A stretch of 64,000 bases of DNA from contig JAHECA010000009.1 of the NCBI GenBank assembly GCA_024642005.1, forward strand, positions 1 through 64,000. Reading direction: 5' to 3'. Of the stretch, positions 32,015 through 41,171 are shown piece by piece; within the stretch, counting starts at the first letter, position 1, and every line of letters begins with the position of its first letter. The position numbers and the translations under genes are program-made. The notes under the pieces were generated by a model. The model ran no database searches. It was not told the origin of the DNA and saw nothing but the letters and a program-made list of their open reading frames with translations. This DNA is from Robiginitalea sp. Lineage in GTDB: Bacteria; Bacteroidota; Bacteroidia; Flavobacteriales; Flavobacteriaceae.

Positions 32015-32220
32015 CGCTTTTCGACGTATGCTTTTTAAAGGGAGACGAAATACACTTAAAATTGTTACAAAAAATTTTTTATGTGGGGGTATGTAGCTAA
32101 TTTAGGCCTTGTAAAATTACGTATTTAAGCTGGTAACACGCTTTCATACAAGGTTTTCGCCCCACCCGTTCCCGTAAAACCGGAACGGTATTTGCTTCAA
32201 ATCTTATTTAAAAATTGACC
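32015..32220. promoter_or_regulatory. Divergent region between ECF sigma module 1 and the S41 peptidase
   Basis: A 206-bp AT-rich gap containing control regions for both directions. No perfect TAnnTTTG is seen. On the plus strand TAATTTAG (around 32098) is a weak candidate. Nothing else is recognisable. Confidence 0.4.
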
Positions 32221-33750
32221 ATGAAAAAGTACCTATACCTGTTTGCGGGCCTTCTTGCGCTGGCCTGCAGCAAAGACGATGAAACCCTGGGGCCAGGCGG
32301 GCCAGACCCCGACCCCGATGCCAATGTAACCGTACAGGACTTTATGTGGCAGGCTATGAACCTGTGGTATTTCTGGCAGGGCGAAGTGCCAGACCTCGCC
32401 GACGACCGGTTCACCAACATGACCGACTACACCGAATTCCTGGCTTCCGAAACAGACCCAGCGGCTTTTTTCTCCAACAAACTGACCTTTACGGATGACC
32501 GCTTTTCTTTCCTGAGCCAGGACTATAAGGAACTCACCCAGAATCTGGCAGGTATTTCGCGGAGCAACGGCCTGGAATTCGGCCTGACCTACAACGATGC
32601 CAATGGCAATGACCAGCTCGACGCCACCGACCCCGTTTTCGGGGTAGTGCGTTATATCGTGCCCAACTCCAACGCTTCCCTTGCCGACGTAGCGCGTGGG
32701 GAAATTTTCATGGGGGTAGACGGGCAGGACCTCAACGGCGGAAATTATATAAACCTCCTTTTTGGGGAAAACGCCTCATACACGCTTAAGATGGCCGACC
32801 TGGCCGGGGGCGTGCTTACCGCCAACGGAAAGGAAGTACCCCTGACCAAAGAGGAAGGCCTGGTGGAAAACCCGGTATTCCTGGTCAAATCGTTCGACTT
32901 CAACGGGCAGAAGATCGGCTACCTCATGTACAATCAATTTACCAACGAATTTGACGAAGACCTGAACGACGCCTTCGGGGTCCTGGTAAACGACGGGGTA
33001 ACCGACCTGGTGCTCGACCTGAGGTACAACCCGGGGGGCTCGGTGAATTCATCGCGCCTGCTCTCGAGCATGATCTTCGGCCGGCGTACCAACGACCTCT
33101 ATCTGGTCCAGCGGTGGAACGATAAAATACAGGCAGCTTTTACGCGCGACGATGCCACCGCCCTGAACGATTATTTTGCCGATGTGACAGGGGCAGGCAC
33201 TCCGATCAATACCCTGAACCTGAGCCGGGTGTACATCCTGACCACGCGGGGTACGGCCTCGGCCAGCGAACTGGTGATCAACGGCCTCGACCCTTATTTG
33301 GACGTTATCAAAATCGGCACTACCACTACCGGGAAGAACGAGTTCTCCCTGACCATGGTAGACGACCCCAACCGCCCCGGGGCCCCGTTTATCTATTCGC
33401 CTGCCCGTGAGAACTTCATCAACCCCGACAACCAATGGGCCATTCAGCCCCTGGTGGGCCGCAATGAGAATTCAGTTGGCTTTTCTGACTACACCAGCGG
33501 CTTTGTGCCCGATATCGAACTACGCGAAGACCTCGAAAACATGGGCGTACTGGGCGACTCAAACGAACCCATGCTGGCACGGGCCATAGCGGAAATCACC
33601 GGGGTCTCGGCCAAGATGGGCCTCCAGGCCGCAGGGACACCCTTTGAGATCTTTACCCACAGCGGCATGTTCAAACCCTTGCGCGACAACATGGTGCTCG
33701 ACAAAACCTTGCAGTTGCCCGAGGTCACCAGGCCGGCAGGCCTTCAATAA
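32221..33750 (+). CDS. S41 family peptidase lipoprotein
   Basis: A 509-residue envelope protease of the tail-specific/C-terminal-processing group. Lipobox LALAC (Cys about 16), then an S41 N-terminal helical region (about 35-105), a PDZ-like segment (about 110-205) and the protease core (about 215-420). In the TAS-A-SE motif the catalytic Ser is S347 and the general base Lys is K372 in TTTTGKNEF. The 25-residue spacing equals that of E. coli Tsp. It should cleave periplasmic or surface proteins, target unknown. It is monocistronic with a strong terminator, and divergent from ECF module 1. Confidence 0.92.
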   Translation: MKKYLYLFAGLLALACSKDDETLGPGGPDPDPDANVTVQDFMWQAMNLWYFWQGEVPDLADDRFTNMTDYTEFLASETDPAAFFSNKLTFTDDRFSFLSQDYKELTQNLAGISRSNGLEFGLTYNDANGNDQLDATDPVFGVVRYIVPNSNASLADVARGEIFMGVDGQDLNGGNYINLLFGENASYTLKMADLAGGVLTANGKEVPLTKEEGLVENPVFLVKSFDFNGQKIGYLMYNQFTNEFDEDLNDAFGVLVNDGVTDLVLDLRYNPGGSVNSSRLLSSMIFGRRTNDLYLVQRWNDKIQAAFTRDDATALNDYFADVTGAGTPINTLNLSRVYILTTRGTASASELVINGLDPYLDVIKIGTTTTGKNEFSLTMVDDPNRPGAPFIYSPARENFINPDNQWAIQPLVGRNENSVGFSDYTSGFVPDIELREDLENMGVLGDSNEPMLARAIAEITGVSAKMGLQAAGTPFEIFTHSGMFKPLRDNMVLDKTLQLPEVTRPAGLQ

Positions 33751-33759
33751 ACACTTAAC

Positions 33760-33786
33760 AGCCTCCCGTCGGGGGGCTTTTTTTTT
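33760..33786 (+). terminator. Terminator after the S41 peptidase gene
   Basis: Stem AGCCTCCC (33760-33767) with GGGGGGCT (one G-T pair allowed) followed by nine T residues (33778-33786). It lies 9 bp after the stop codon. Confidence 0.9.
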
Positions 33787-33866
33787 CGGGCCATTGCGCA
33801 TCTGGGCCGACCGGCTTTTGCCACCCCGACTTTTCAACCTATTTTTAGGCCTATAAGCCCACCTGC

Positions 33867-35015
33867 ATGAAAACCTGGCCTGGCATTCTTTTGTTCGTAT
33901 TGCTTACGGGAGCCTGCCGGGAGCCCCGTAATACCCGGAATGCCCCAGCAGGCGACCTTACTGAAATTCCCATAAAGTACGCCAAGGGGTTTACGGCCAG
34001 CCGCGATGCGGCGGGTATTGTTTACCTGACGGTTTCCGGGCCCTGGCCAGAGGCTGCCCGCCCTTTCCGCTATGCGCTTTTGCCCCCTGGGACAGAACCC
34101 GATTCGCTTCCCGACCCGGTAACATACGATGCACTCGTACGGTTGCCTGTAAAGCGGGTGGTACTTACCTCCACTACCCATATCCCGGCTCTGGAATCAC
34201 TGGGGGAGGCTGAAAAGCTGGCCGGCTTCCCGGGCCTGGACTATATTTCCTCTCCCCTGACCCGGAGCCGCATTGAGGCCGGAGCCGTGGTGGAACTGGG
34301 GGCAAACGAACAACTCAATACCGAAAAAGTACTGGAACTGGGGCCCGACCTGTTGGTCGGCTTCGGCGTAAGCGAGGCGCCACGCTCCTACCGACCACTG
34401 CAGGATGCAGGCATCCCGGTGGTGTACAATGGCGACTGGATGGAACAGAGCCCGCTCGGAAAGGCCGAATGGATTAAATTCTTCGGCTTGTTGCTCGGGA
34501 AGCAGGCAGAGGCCCAACGCCTTTTCGGGGAAATTGAAGCCTCTTACCTGCTGGCCCGCGACCTGGCCGCCGGGGCTGCGGTTAGCCCGAAGGTCATTAG
34601 CGGGGCCCTGTATCGCGACATCTGGTACCTGCCGGCCGGGGAAAGCTGGGCGGCCACTTTTTTGCAAGATGCGCATACCAGTTACCTTTGGGGCGATACC
34701 CCGGGCACAGGGAGCCTCTCCCTTAGCCTGGAGGCCGTGTTGGAACGGGGCAGCGAAGCCGATTTCTGGGTGGCCCCTTCTCAGTATACCTCCTATGATG
34801 AGCTGCGGGCGGCCAATGCCCACTACGAGCAATTCCGCGCTTTCCGCGAGCGAACTGTATATACCTATGCGCGCAGCAAGGGCCCGGGCGGCGGATTGCT
34901 GTACTTTGAGCTGGGGCCGGCACGGCCCGACTGGGTGCTGCAAGACCTGATTTTCTACCTGCACCCCGGCCTGATGCCCGACTATGAGCCGGTCTTTTTC
35001 AAACCCTTGGAATAG
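33867..35015 (+). CDS. ABC transporter substrate-binding lipoprotein (BtuF/FhuD-like)
   Basis: A 382-residue solute-binding lipoprotein (lipobox LLTGAC, Cys 17) of the periplasmic-binding-protein fold with a single connecting helix, used for cobalamin, haem or ferric siderophores. The core has RVVLTSTTHIPALESLG, VELGANEQLNTEKVLELGPDLLVGFG, and PVVYNGDWMEQSPLGKAEWIKFFGLLLG, the usual layout. It opens a three-gene import operon with its permease beginning at the very next base. The ligand cannot be decided; no cobalamin riboswitch or iron box is recognisable upstream, and no TonB receptor adjoins. Confidence 0.88.
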   Translation: MKTWPGILLFVLLTGACREPRNTRNAPAGDLTEIPIKYAKGFTASRDAAGIVYLTVSGPWPEAARPFRYALLPPGTEPDSLPDPVTYDALVRLPVKRVVLTSTTHIPALESLGEAEKLAGFPGLDYISSPLTRSRIEAGAVVELGANEQLNTEKVLELGPDLLVGFGVSEAPRSYRPLQDAGIPVVYNGDWMEQSPLGKAEWIKFFGLLLGKQAEAQRLFGEIEASYLLARDLAAGAAVSPKVISGALYRDIWYLPAGESWAATFLQDAHTSYLWGDTPGTGSLSLSLEAVLERGSEADFWVAPSQYTSYDELRAANAHYEQFRAFRERTVYTYARSKGPGGGLLYFELGPARPDWVLQDLIFYLHPGLMPDYEPVFFKPLE

Positions 35016-36047
35016 ATGGCCGGCCGTACTACCTCTCCAAGCCGTTTCGCCTGGCTAGGCCTTGCCCTGCTGGTGGCCCTTGTCTTTAACCTGCTTTTCG
35101 GATCGGCAGCCATTCCGCCTGCAGATACCCTGAGCATCCTCCTCGGCGGGGAAGGCGGTACGGGCAGCTGGCATTACATTATCTGGGAATACCGCCTGCC
35201 CAAGGCCCTTACGGCTGTTTTGGTGGGGAGCGGGCTGTCCCTGAGCGGCCTGCTTATGCAAACCCTCTTCCGCAACCCCCTGGCCGGGCCCTTTGTGCTC
35301 GGCATCAGCTCGGGGGCAAGTCTGGGCGCCGCCCTGCTTATCCTGGGCGGGTCGCTCTTCGGCGGGTGGGCAGCCGGCATATTGGTTTCCGATACCGCCC
35401 TGGCGGTGGCCAGCACCCTGGGGAGCCTGTTGGTACTGATTACCGTTTTACTGGTGAGCTCCCGGTTAAAAGACGCCATGGCCCTGCTGATCGTAGGGCT
35501 GATGTTCGGGAGCATAACCTCGGCCCTGGTAACCGTGCTGGCCTCTTTTTCAGACGCCGAACGGCTGCAGCAATACATATTCTGGTCGTATGGCAGCCTG
35601 GGCAGCCTGAGCTGGCCCCAAGTGGGTATTCTGGCCCTGGTGTGTCTGGCCGGCTTCGGCATCGGGCTCTGGCTGCTGAAATCGCTCAATGCCCTGCTGT
35701 TGGGCGAAAAGTATGCACAGAGCATGGGCATATCGATGAAACGGCTTCGATTCTGGGTAATACTGGCCACCAGCCTGTTGGCCGGCGGCATTACGGCTTT
35801 TGCGGGGCCCATCGCCTTTGTGGGCCTGGCGGTGCCCCACCTCACCCGACAGTGGCTGGGCAGCTCCGACCACCGGGTGCTGCTGCCCGGGGTGGCCTTA
35901 AGCGGCGCCCTGCTGATGCTGGCCTGCGATACGGTGGCCCAATGGCCCTTCTCGTCGTATGTACTGCCCATCAATGCCATTACTTCGATACTCGGGGCAC
36001 CGGTAGTTATCTGGTTGTTGCTGCGCCGCAACAAAATGCTGTTCTGA
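35016..36047 (+). CDS. FecCD-family ABC transporter permease
   Basis: A 343-residue inner-membrane permease of the FecCD/BtuC family with about ten transmembrane segments. Family signatures: IIWEYRLPKALTAVLVGSGLSLSGLLMQTLFRNPLAGPFVLGISSGASLGA near 45-100, and the cytoplasmic coupling region GPIAFVGLAVPHLTRQWLG near 268-286. Its ATG immediately follows the TAG of the binding-protein gene. It pairs with the ATPase beginning 66 bp later to form a vitamin B12, haem or siderophore importer. Confidence 0.95.
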   Translation: MAGRTTSPSRFAWLGLALLVALVFNLLFGSAAIPPADTLSILLGGEGGTGSWHYIIWEYRLPKALTAVLVGSGLSLSGLLMQTLFRNPLAGPFVLGISSGASLGAALLILGGSLFGGWAAGILVSDTALAVASTLGSLLVLITVLLVSSRLKDAMALLIVGLMFGSITSALVTVLASFSDAERLQQYIFWSYGSLGSLSWPQVGILALVCLAGFGIGLWLLKSLNALLLGEKYAQSMGISMKRLRFWVILATSLLAGGITAFAGPIAFVGLAVPHLTRQWLGSSDHRVLLPGVALSGALLMLACDTVAQWPFSSYVLPINAITSILGAPVVIWLLLRRNKMLF

Positions 36048-36113
36048 AGCCCCGGCTAGGATTTTTGGTTGGCAGCCCCTACATTCGCAACGAACGCTGA
36101 ACCGGAGCAAGCC

Positions 36114-36911
36114 ATGCCGATTCCCCCCGCTTTATCGCCCGCCCTGCACACCCGCGACCTCCGCATAGGCTATGGGCGAGGCAGAGACCCCCTGGTGCTC
36201 ACCGACGGGCTTTCCTTCGCCCTGCCCGAAGGCAGCCTTACCGCCGTGGTGGGGATAAACGGGGTAGGCAAATCGACCCTCTTGCGCACCCTTGCCGGTA
36301 TGCAACCCGCCCTGGGCGGCAGCATCTTCATCGGCGAGGTACCCCTGACGGATATGCCGCCGTCGAAGCGGGCCGAAGGGCTGAGCGTGGTGCTGACCGA
36401 ACCGCCGGCCTCGCGCAACCTCACGGTTCGGGAGCTGGTAAGCCTGGGGCGCCACCCGTATACCAACTGGCTGGGGCAACTGGGCGAAACAGACCGGACC
36501 GCCATCGCGGGGGCCCTGGAACGGATGGAGCTGCACACGCTCTCTGACCGGCCCTGCCACACCCTGAGCGACGGGCAGCTGCAGCGGGCGCTTATCGCCC
36601 GGGCTCTGGCCCAGGACACCACCCTGATGCTGCTGGACGAACCCACCACCCACCTCGATCTGTACCACAAGGTGAAAATCCTGAAAGGACTGCAGGCCAT
36701 TGCCCACGAAACTGGGAAAACCATCATTTTTACCACTCATGAGATCGACCTGGCCATCCAGCTCTGCGACTACCTCCTTGTGCTGCGCGACCGGGATGCT
36801 GCCTTCGGGTCGCCCTGCCAGCTGATCGAAGCCGGGGCATTTGGAAGCCTCTTTCCACAAGACACGATTTGGTTCGACCCGAGCATAGGCCGCTTCCAGG
36901 TTAATAAGTAA
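36114..36911 (+). CDS. ABC transporter ATP-binding protein (BtuD/FhuC-like)
   Basis: A 265-residue ATPase powering the adjacent FecCD permease. Walker A GINGVGKST (about 47-55), signature LSDGQLQRA (a D instead of the more usual G in LSGGQ), Walker B LMLLDEPT and switch His in TTHEID are present. The last 30 residues resemble the FhuC end. The open frame reaches a TTG at 36069, but ATG 36114 is the natural start. Third gene of the import operon. Confidence 0.94.
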   Translation: MPIPPALSPALHTRDLRIGYGRGRDPLVLTDGLSFALPEGSLTAVVGINGVGKSTLLRTLAGMQPALGGSIFIGEVPLTDMPPSKRAEGLSVVLTEPPASRNLTVRELVSLGRHPYTNWLGQLGETDRTAIAGALERMELHTLSDRPCHTLSDGQLQRALIARALAQDTTLMLLDEPTTHLDLYHKVKILKGLQAIAHETGKTIIFTTHEIDLAIQLCDYLLVLRDRDAAFGSPCQLIEAGAFGSLFPQDTIWFDPSIGRFQVNK

Positions 36912-36946
36912 TGGGGGAGGCTGCTTTCCGAATGCACGCTTCTTGT

Positions 36947-36954
36947 TATCTTTA
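36947..36954 (+). promoter_or_regulatory. -7 element for rmuC
   Basis: TATCTTTA, one mismatch from TAnnTTTG, 18 nt before the rmuC ATG at 36973. Confidence 0.45.
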
Positions 36955-36972
36955 CCCAAAGAGCACAGCCGT

Positions 36973-38343
36973 ATGAACGATTTTTGGACCTACGCGGCCC
37001 TTGCCGTTGTTTTCCTCGCTGCGGGCTACCTGCTGGGCAGCTACATCCACCGACTCAAGATCCTCTCGACCCGGAGCGCCCTTGAAGAGCGCGAGCGGCA
37101 ACTTGGCCGCAACCTCGAGGGGCTGGGAGCCGAACTGCAGGCCGTGCGCACCCGGAATCAGGAATTGCAGCTGGACAAGGAACAAAAGGGCCAGGAACTG
37201 GTACGCCGTGAAGCGGAGATCGCCAACCTGAAGGAAAAGCTGGAAGAGCAGAAACACCAGCTTGAAGAGTTGCAGCAAACTTTTACCAAGGAATTCGAAA
37301 ACCTGGCCAACAAGATCCTGGAGGAGAAAAGCGTCAAATTTACCGAACAGAATCAGAAGAACATCAAGAATATTCTGCAGCCTTTGCAGGAACGCATCCA
37401 GCAGTTCGAGCAGAAGGTTGATCTGACCCATAAAGAAAATATCCGCCAGAATGCCACATTGAAAGAACAGCTGCTGAACCTGCAGAACCAGAACCTGAAG
37501 ATTACCCAGGAGGCCGAGAACCTGACCCGGGCCCTGAAAGGCGACAGCAAGATGCAGGGGAACTGGGGCGAACTCGTCCTGGAAAGGGTACTGGAAAAAT
37601 CTGGCCTGGAAAAAGACCGGGAGTATTCGGTGCAGCAAAGTTTTACGCGTGAAGATGGCAGCCGGGTGATGCCCGATGTGATCATTAACCTGCCCAACGG
37701 AAACAAGATGATCGTGGATTCTAAGGTATCCCTTACCGATTACGAACGCTACGTGAATGCCGAGGAAAATCAGCGGGAGGCCTACCTGAAGGAACACGTG
37801 GGTTCGCTCCGCCGCCACGTGGAGCAGCTTTCGGCAAAGAAATACGAAGACCTCTACGAAATGGAGAGCCCCGATTTCGTGCTCATGTTTGTCCCCATAG
37901 AGACAGCCTTCTCCATCGCCATCAATGCCGACAGCGATCTGTACAACAAGGCCTTCGAGCGCAACATCGTAATTGTGACCCCTTCTACCCTTTTGGCCAC
38001 CTTACGCACCATAGACAGCATGTGGAGCAATGAAAAACAGCGGCGCAATGCTGTGGAAATTGCCCGACAGGCAGGGGCCCTCTACGACAAATTCGAAGGG
38101 TTTGTCGGCGACCTCACCCGGGTCGGCAAAAAGATGGACGAGGCCAAGGAAGAATACCGCGGAGCCATGAACAAGCTGGTCGAGGGGCGTGGCAATATTC
38201 TGACCAGCATTGAAAAATTGAAAAAAATGGGCGCCAAGGCCAAAAAGTCTATCCCGGATCCGCTGTTGAAACGGGCCAGGGATGCCCAGGATCAGGAAGA
38301 AGCCGAGTGGGAAGAAAACCCGAGTGAGTCCTTAAACCTATAA
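36973..38343 (+). CDS. rmuC: DNA recombination protein RmuC
   Basis: A 456-residue RmuC family protein, thought to limit recombination at inverted repeats and with a PD-(D/E)XK-like nuclease fold. One N-terminal membrane anchor (about 3-20), a long coiled coil (about 30-190, with heptad-like Leu, Glu, Gln and Lys runs), then the RmuC domain (about 190-425) with MQGNWGELVLERVLEKSGL, MPDVIINLPNGNKMIVDSKVSL (catalytic D/E..K residues) and PDFVLMFVPIE. The upstream TTG at 36943 is unlikely; ATG 36973 begins the membrane anchor. A small membrane-protein gene follows 3 bp later. Confidence 0.94.
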   Translation: MNDFWTYAALAVVFLAAGYLLGSYIHRLKILSTRSALEERERQLGRNLEGLGAELQAVRTRNQELQLDKEQKGQELVRREAEIANLKEKLEEQKHQLEELQQTFTKEFENLANKILEEKSVKFTEQNQKNIKNILQPLQERIQQFEQKVDLTHKENIRQNATLKEQLLNLQNQNLKITQEAENLTRALKGDSKMQGNWGELVLERVLEKSGLEKDREYSVQQSFTREDGSRVMPDVIINLPNGNKMIVDSKVSLTDYERYVNAEENQREAYLKEHVGSLRRHVEQLSAKKYEDLYEMESPDFVLMFVPIETAFSIAINADSDLYNKAFERNIVIVTPSTLLATLRTIDSMWSNEKQRRNAVEIARQAGALYDKFEGFVGDLTRVGKKMDEAKEEYRGAMNKLVEGRGNILTSIEKLKKMGAKAKKSIPDPLLKRARDAQDQEEAEWEENPSESLNL

Positions 38344-38346
38344 ACC

Positions 38347-38709
38347 GTGAAAAAAGCCCTTTTAGCCAGCCTGGCCATTATCGTGCTGCTGCTCGCAGCC
38401 AGCTATGCCTTTATTTACTATGTGCCTTACAGTGAAGGGACGCGCTCTGGGGAGCTGATCAAGATAAGCCGCAAAGGCGTACTTATCAAAACCTGGGAAG
38501 GGGAAATCAGCCAGGGCATCTCGGGGGCACAGATCTTTTCCTTTTCGGTACTGGACAAGGAAGAAGAAGTAATCAGCAAGCTCGACGAGTATCAGGGCCG
38601 CTATGTAAAGCTGCGTTATATGGAGCGCTACGCTACCTTTCCCTGGCTGGGCGACACCAAATACTTCATAACCAGCGTTGAGCTGGAAGATTCACCTCAT
38701 ATCCGCTGA
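38347..38709 (+). CDS. Small membrane-anchored protein of unknown function
   Basis: A 120-residue protein starting with GTG 3 bp after the rmuC stop. One N-terminal membrane segment (about 4-26) is followed by a beta-rich domain with RSGELIKISRKGVLIKTWEGEI, YQGRYVKLRYMERY and TKYFITSVEL. The family is conserved between rmuC and gnd in flavobacteria. No known domain can be assigned; it is not itself a 6-phosphogluconate dehydrogenase although it lies beside gnd. Cotranscription with rmuC is likely. Confidence 0.75.
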   Translation: MKKALLASLAIIVLLLAASYAFIYYVPYSEGTRSGELIKISRKGVLIKTWEGEISQGISGAQIFSFSVLDKEEEVISKLDEYQGRYVKLRYMERYATFPWLGDTKYFITSVELEDSPHIR

Positions 38710-38895
38710 GATTGCCGCTCAGGTAAGCCGGGAAGCCGCTTCCAGGTCGAGCATGCGGAAGAGCCGCCCTTCTGATGGGGATATACCCAGGCCGGAATGG
38801 ATTATTTCGCCTATTTTTAAGGACGCAGATTTATGGCACTTCCCTGAAAGGAAAGGAAACGCCAGTAACGTGCCAATCTCCGATAACCTCTATTT
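38710..38895. other. Gap between the small membrane protein gene and gnd
   Basis: A 186-bp spacer. No clear terminator, perfect TAnnTTTG or conserved RNA is visible; the gnd promoter is not identified. Confidence 0.4.
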
Positions 38896-40317
38896 ATGCC
38901 TCAAAAAGCGACCTATCAATTCGGACTTATCGGCCTGGGGGTCATGGGCCGGAATTTCATCCTGAACGTTGCCGAAAAAGGGTTCAGGGCCCTGGGTTAC
39001 GACCTTGACCAAACCCAGGTAAAGGCCTTGCAGCAAGCGGGAGGAGACCTGAGCAAAGTGAATGCCACCACAGACCTGGCTGTTTTCGTGCAAGGCCTGG
39101 AATCGCCCCGAAAAATCATGTTGCTGGTGCCCGCCGGAGCACCTGTGGATGCGGTGATAGAAAAATTGTTGCCCCATGTCGAAGCTGGCGACCTGATCAT
39201 CGACGGGGGGAATTCGTATTTCACAGATACCGACCGGCGGGAAGGGTATCTGGGGCCTAAAGGAATCCATTTCTTTGGCGCCGGGGTTTCGGGTGGGGCC
39301 GACGGGGCCCGGCGGGGCCCGAGCATCATGCCCGGCGGGGACAGAGAAGCCTACGTTAAGGTACAGCCAATTTTCGAGGCGGTGGCGGCCCGATACAAAG
39401 AAGCCCCTTGTGTGGCTTACCTGGGGCCCAAATCGGCCGGGAATTACGTGAAAATGGTCCACAACGGGATTGAATACGGCCTGATGCAGCTTATCTCCGA
39501 GGTTTACGACCTGCTCAAACAGGAAGGAGGGCTTTCGAATAAACAACTCGCCGCGGAATTCGGCCGCTGGAACCGGGGAAGGTTGCAGTCGTTCCTGGTG
39601 GAGATCAGCGCCGCGATTTTCGGGCAGAAGGACCCGTTGGGAACCGGCGAACTGGTCGACGCCATCCTGGACCGGGCCCAACAGAAAGGGACTGGAAAAT
39701 GGACTTCCCAGAATGCCATGGACCTCGGGGTGCCGGTTCCCACCATCGACATTTCGGTTAGCATGCGGGCCATCTCGGCCATGAAAGAGCTACGCGTTGC
39801 AGCCCAGAATCGCTATACCAAGCCCACTGCCGGTGAGGGCCGCACAGGCCTGGTGAGCGATTGCGAGGCCGCCCTGTATTTTGCGTTCCTGCTCACCTAC
39901 ACCCAGGGCCTGCACCAGCTTTCGGAAGCCTCCCGGGAATACGGATACGGGTTGGACCTGGCTACAGTGGCCCGGATCTGGCGGGCCGGATGCATCATCC
40001 GCTCGGCAGCCCTTGAACCCATTGCGGAAACTTATGAACAGCAACCCGACCTGTCAAACCTGATGCTGGCAGATGCCTTCCGGGGGCCCCTGCAACAAGC
40101 TTCACCGGCTGCGCGGCGTGTCGCCGCCCACGCTGTTTCAACAGGGATCCCCATGCCGGCCCTCTGCAGTGCCCTGAGCTATTTTGACGCTTTTACCTCG
40201 GGCCGCTTGCCCATGAACCTGATTCAGGCGCAGCGCGACTACTTTGGCTCGCACACCTACCAGCGGGTTGACCGGGATGGCACCTTCCATACCAACTGGG
40301 ATGGCAAGGCTTCCTAG
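38896..40317 (+). CDS. gnd: 6-phosphogluconate dehydrogenase (decarboxylating)
   Basis: A 473-residue enzyme of the oxidative pentose phosphate pathway converting 6-phosphogluconate to ribulose 5-phosphate with formation of NADPH. Rossmann GLIGLGVMGRNF near the N-terminus, DGGNSYFTDTDRR, the catalytic loop GPKSAGNYVKMVHNGIEYG (Lys and His), and the C-terminal substrate-binding tail (GTFHTNWDG) are intact, and length matches the family. Its TAG stop shares the palindrome CTAG with the stop of the convergent DUF5777 gene (4-bp overlap). Confidence 0.97.
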   Translation: MPQKATYQFGLIGLGVMGRNFILNVAEKGFRALGYDLDQTQVKALQQAGGDLSKVNATTDLAVFVQGLESPRKIMLLVPAGAPVDAVIEKLLPHVEAGDLIIDGGNSYFTDTDRREGYLGPKGIHFFGAGVSGGADGARRGPSIMPGGDREAYVKVQPIFEAVAARYKEAPCVAYLGPKSAGNYVKMVHNGIEYGLMQLISEVYDLLKQEGGLSNKQLAAEFGRWNRGRLQSFLVEISAAIFGQKDPLGTGELVDAILDRAQQKGTGKWTSQNAMDLGVPVPTIDISVSMRAISAMKELRVAAQNRYTKPTAGEGRTGLVSDCEAALYFAFLLTYTQGLHQLSEASREYGYGLDLATVARIWRAGCIIRSAALEPIAETYEQQPDLSNLMLADAFRGPLQQASPAARRVAAHAVSTGIPMPALCSALSYFDAFTSGRLPMNLIQAQRDYFGSHTYQRVDRDGTFHTNWDGKAS

Positions 40318-41171
40318 AAATTGAAAACCCGGCTCAGGTTGAAGCCGAAGTAGATGATACCATCACCCCAACTGCCCACCGCGTTGCCTAAAAAACCGCT
40401 CTCGAAAGTTGGCTGGGCATTGGTAAAATGGAGTTGAAAAACATGCCCGCCCGTCTCGATATCGACCCCGATTGACAAGGGGTTCACAAATGGTGATCCC
40501 TCGGCCCTGTTCAGGTGCCAGCCGTAGTCCATGTTCAGGCTCACACGCTTGCTCAGCTTATAGCGGCCCCCGATGCCCAGGGCAAATTGGGAGGGGTCCT
40601 GGCCGGGGTAATCCACATACCCTTCATGAAAATAAGTGGGCATGAGCTCAAGGGAAAGGCGCTCGTTAAACTTGCGGGAAATCAGCACCTGCTGGGTAAC
40701 CGAGAGCCGGTCGCTGAAAGCTACAGGGATGGCCAGTAAGGCTTCATCTAGTTGGGTATTAATGGCCATCTGGCTGTACCCCACCACGCTTACCGGGACC
40801 CCGGATTGCTGCCTAAGCAGGCTGTATTTAAGAGACAGGTCGTAGGTTTTGTTGAACGAGCTTCGGGATGCCGAAATGTTGAAGCCATCGGTAATACCAT
40901 AAAGAAAATGAAGTCGGGTATTGGCAAAGTCCAGGCCGAAAAAATCGTCAAAGCCGTTGCTGATGCTCCCAAAACGGTGCGACACCACGAAGTAGAACTC
41001 GCGTCTGGCAAGCAGGCGAGTCGATTCGAAATTGACAATTTTCAGACTCTTAAAAGCAGCTTCTTCTACTCTGGCAGAGTCTTTCTTATCTATAGAGGCG
41101 AGCAAGTCGTCCTGTCCAGTTACCAGGACGGGAAAAAGGCAAAGCAAGGCATGTAACAAAATCTTTTTCAT
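40314..41171 (-). CDS. DUF5777 family beta-barrel protein
   Basis: A 285-residue outer-membrane beta-barrel (DUF5777). The signal peptide is MKKILLHALLCLFPVLVTGQ; the body shows strands such as EFYFVVSHRFGSI, LHFLYGITDGFNISASRS and INTQLDEALLAIP, ending in IIYFGFNLSRVFNF with the terminal Phe of barrels. The frame reaches an ATG at 41228, but ATG 41171 places the signal peptide first. In this family, genes often sit with c-type cytochrome and YceI genes, and here those two are divergent across a 260-bp gap. It probably works in the same envelope redox or lipid process. Role unknown. Confidence 0.82.
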   Translation of the reverse strand: MKKILLHALLCLFPVLVTGQDDLLASIDKKDSARVEEAAFKSLKIVNFESTRLLARREFYFVVSHRFGSISNGFDDFFGLDFANTRLHFLYGITDGFNISASRSSFNKTYDLSLKYSLLRQQSGVPVSVVGYSQMAINTQLDEALLAIPVAFSDRLSVTQQVLISRKFNERLSLELMPTYFHEGYVDYPGQDPSQFALGIGGRYKLSKRVSLNMDYGWHLNRAEGSPFVNPLSIGVDIETGGHVFQLHFTNAQPTFESGFLGNAVGSWGDGIIYFGFNLSRVFNF

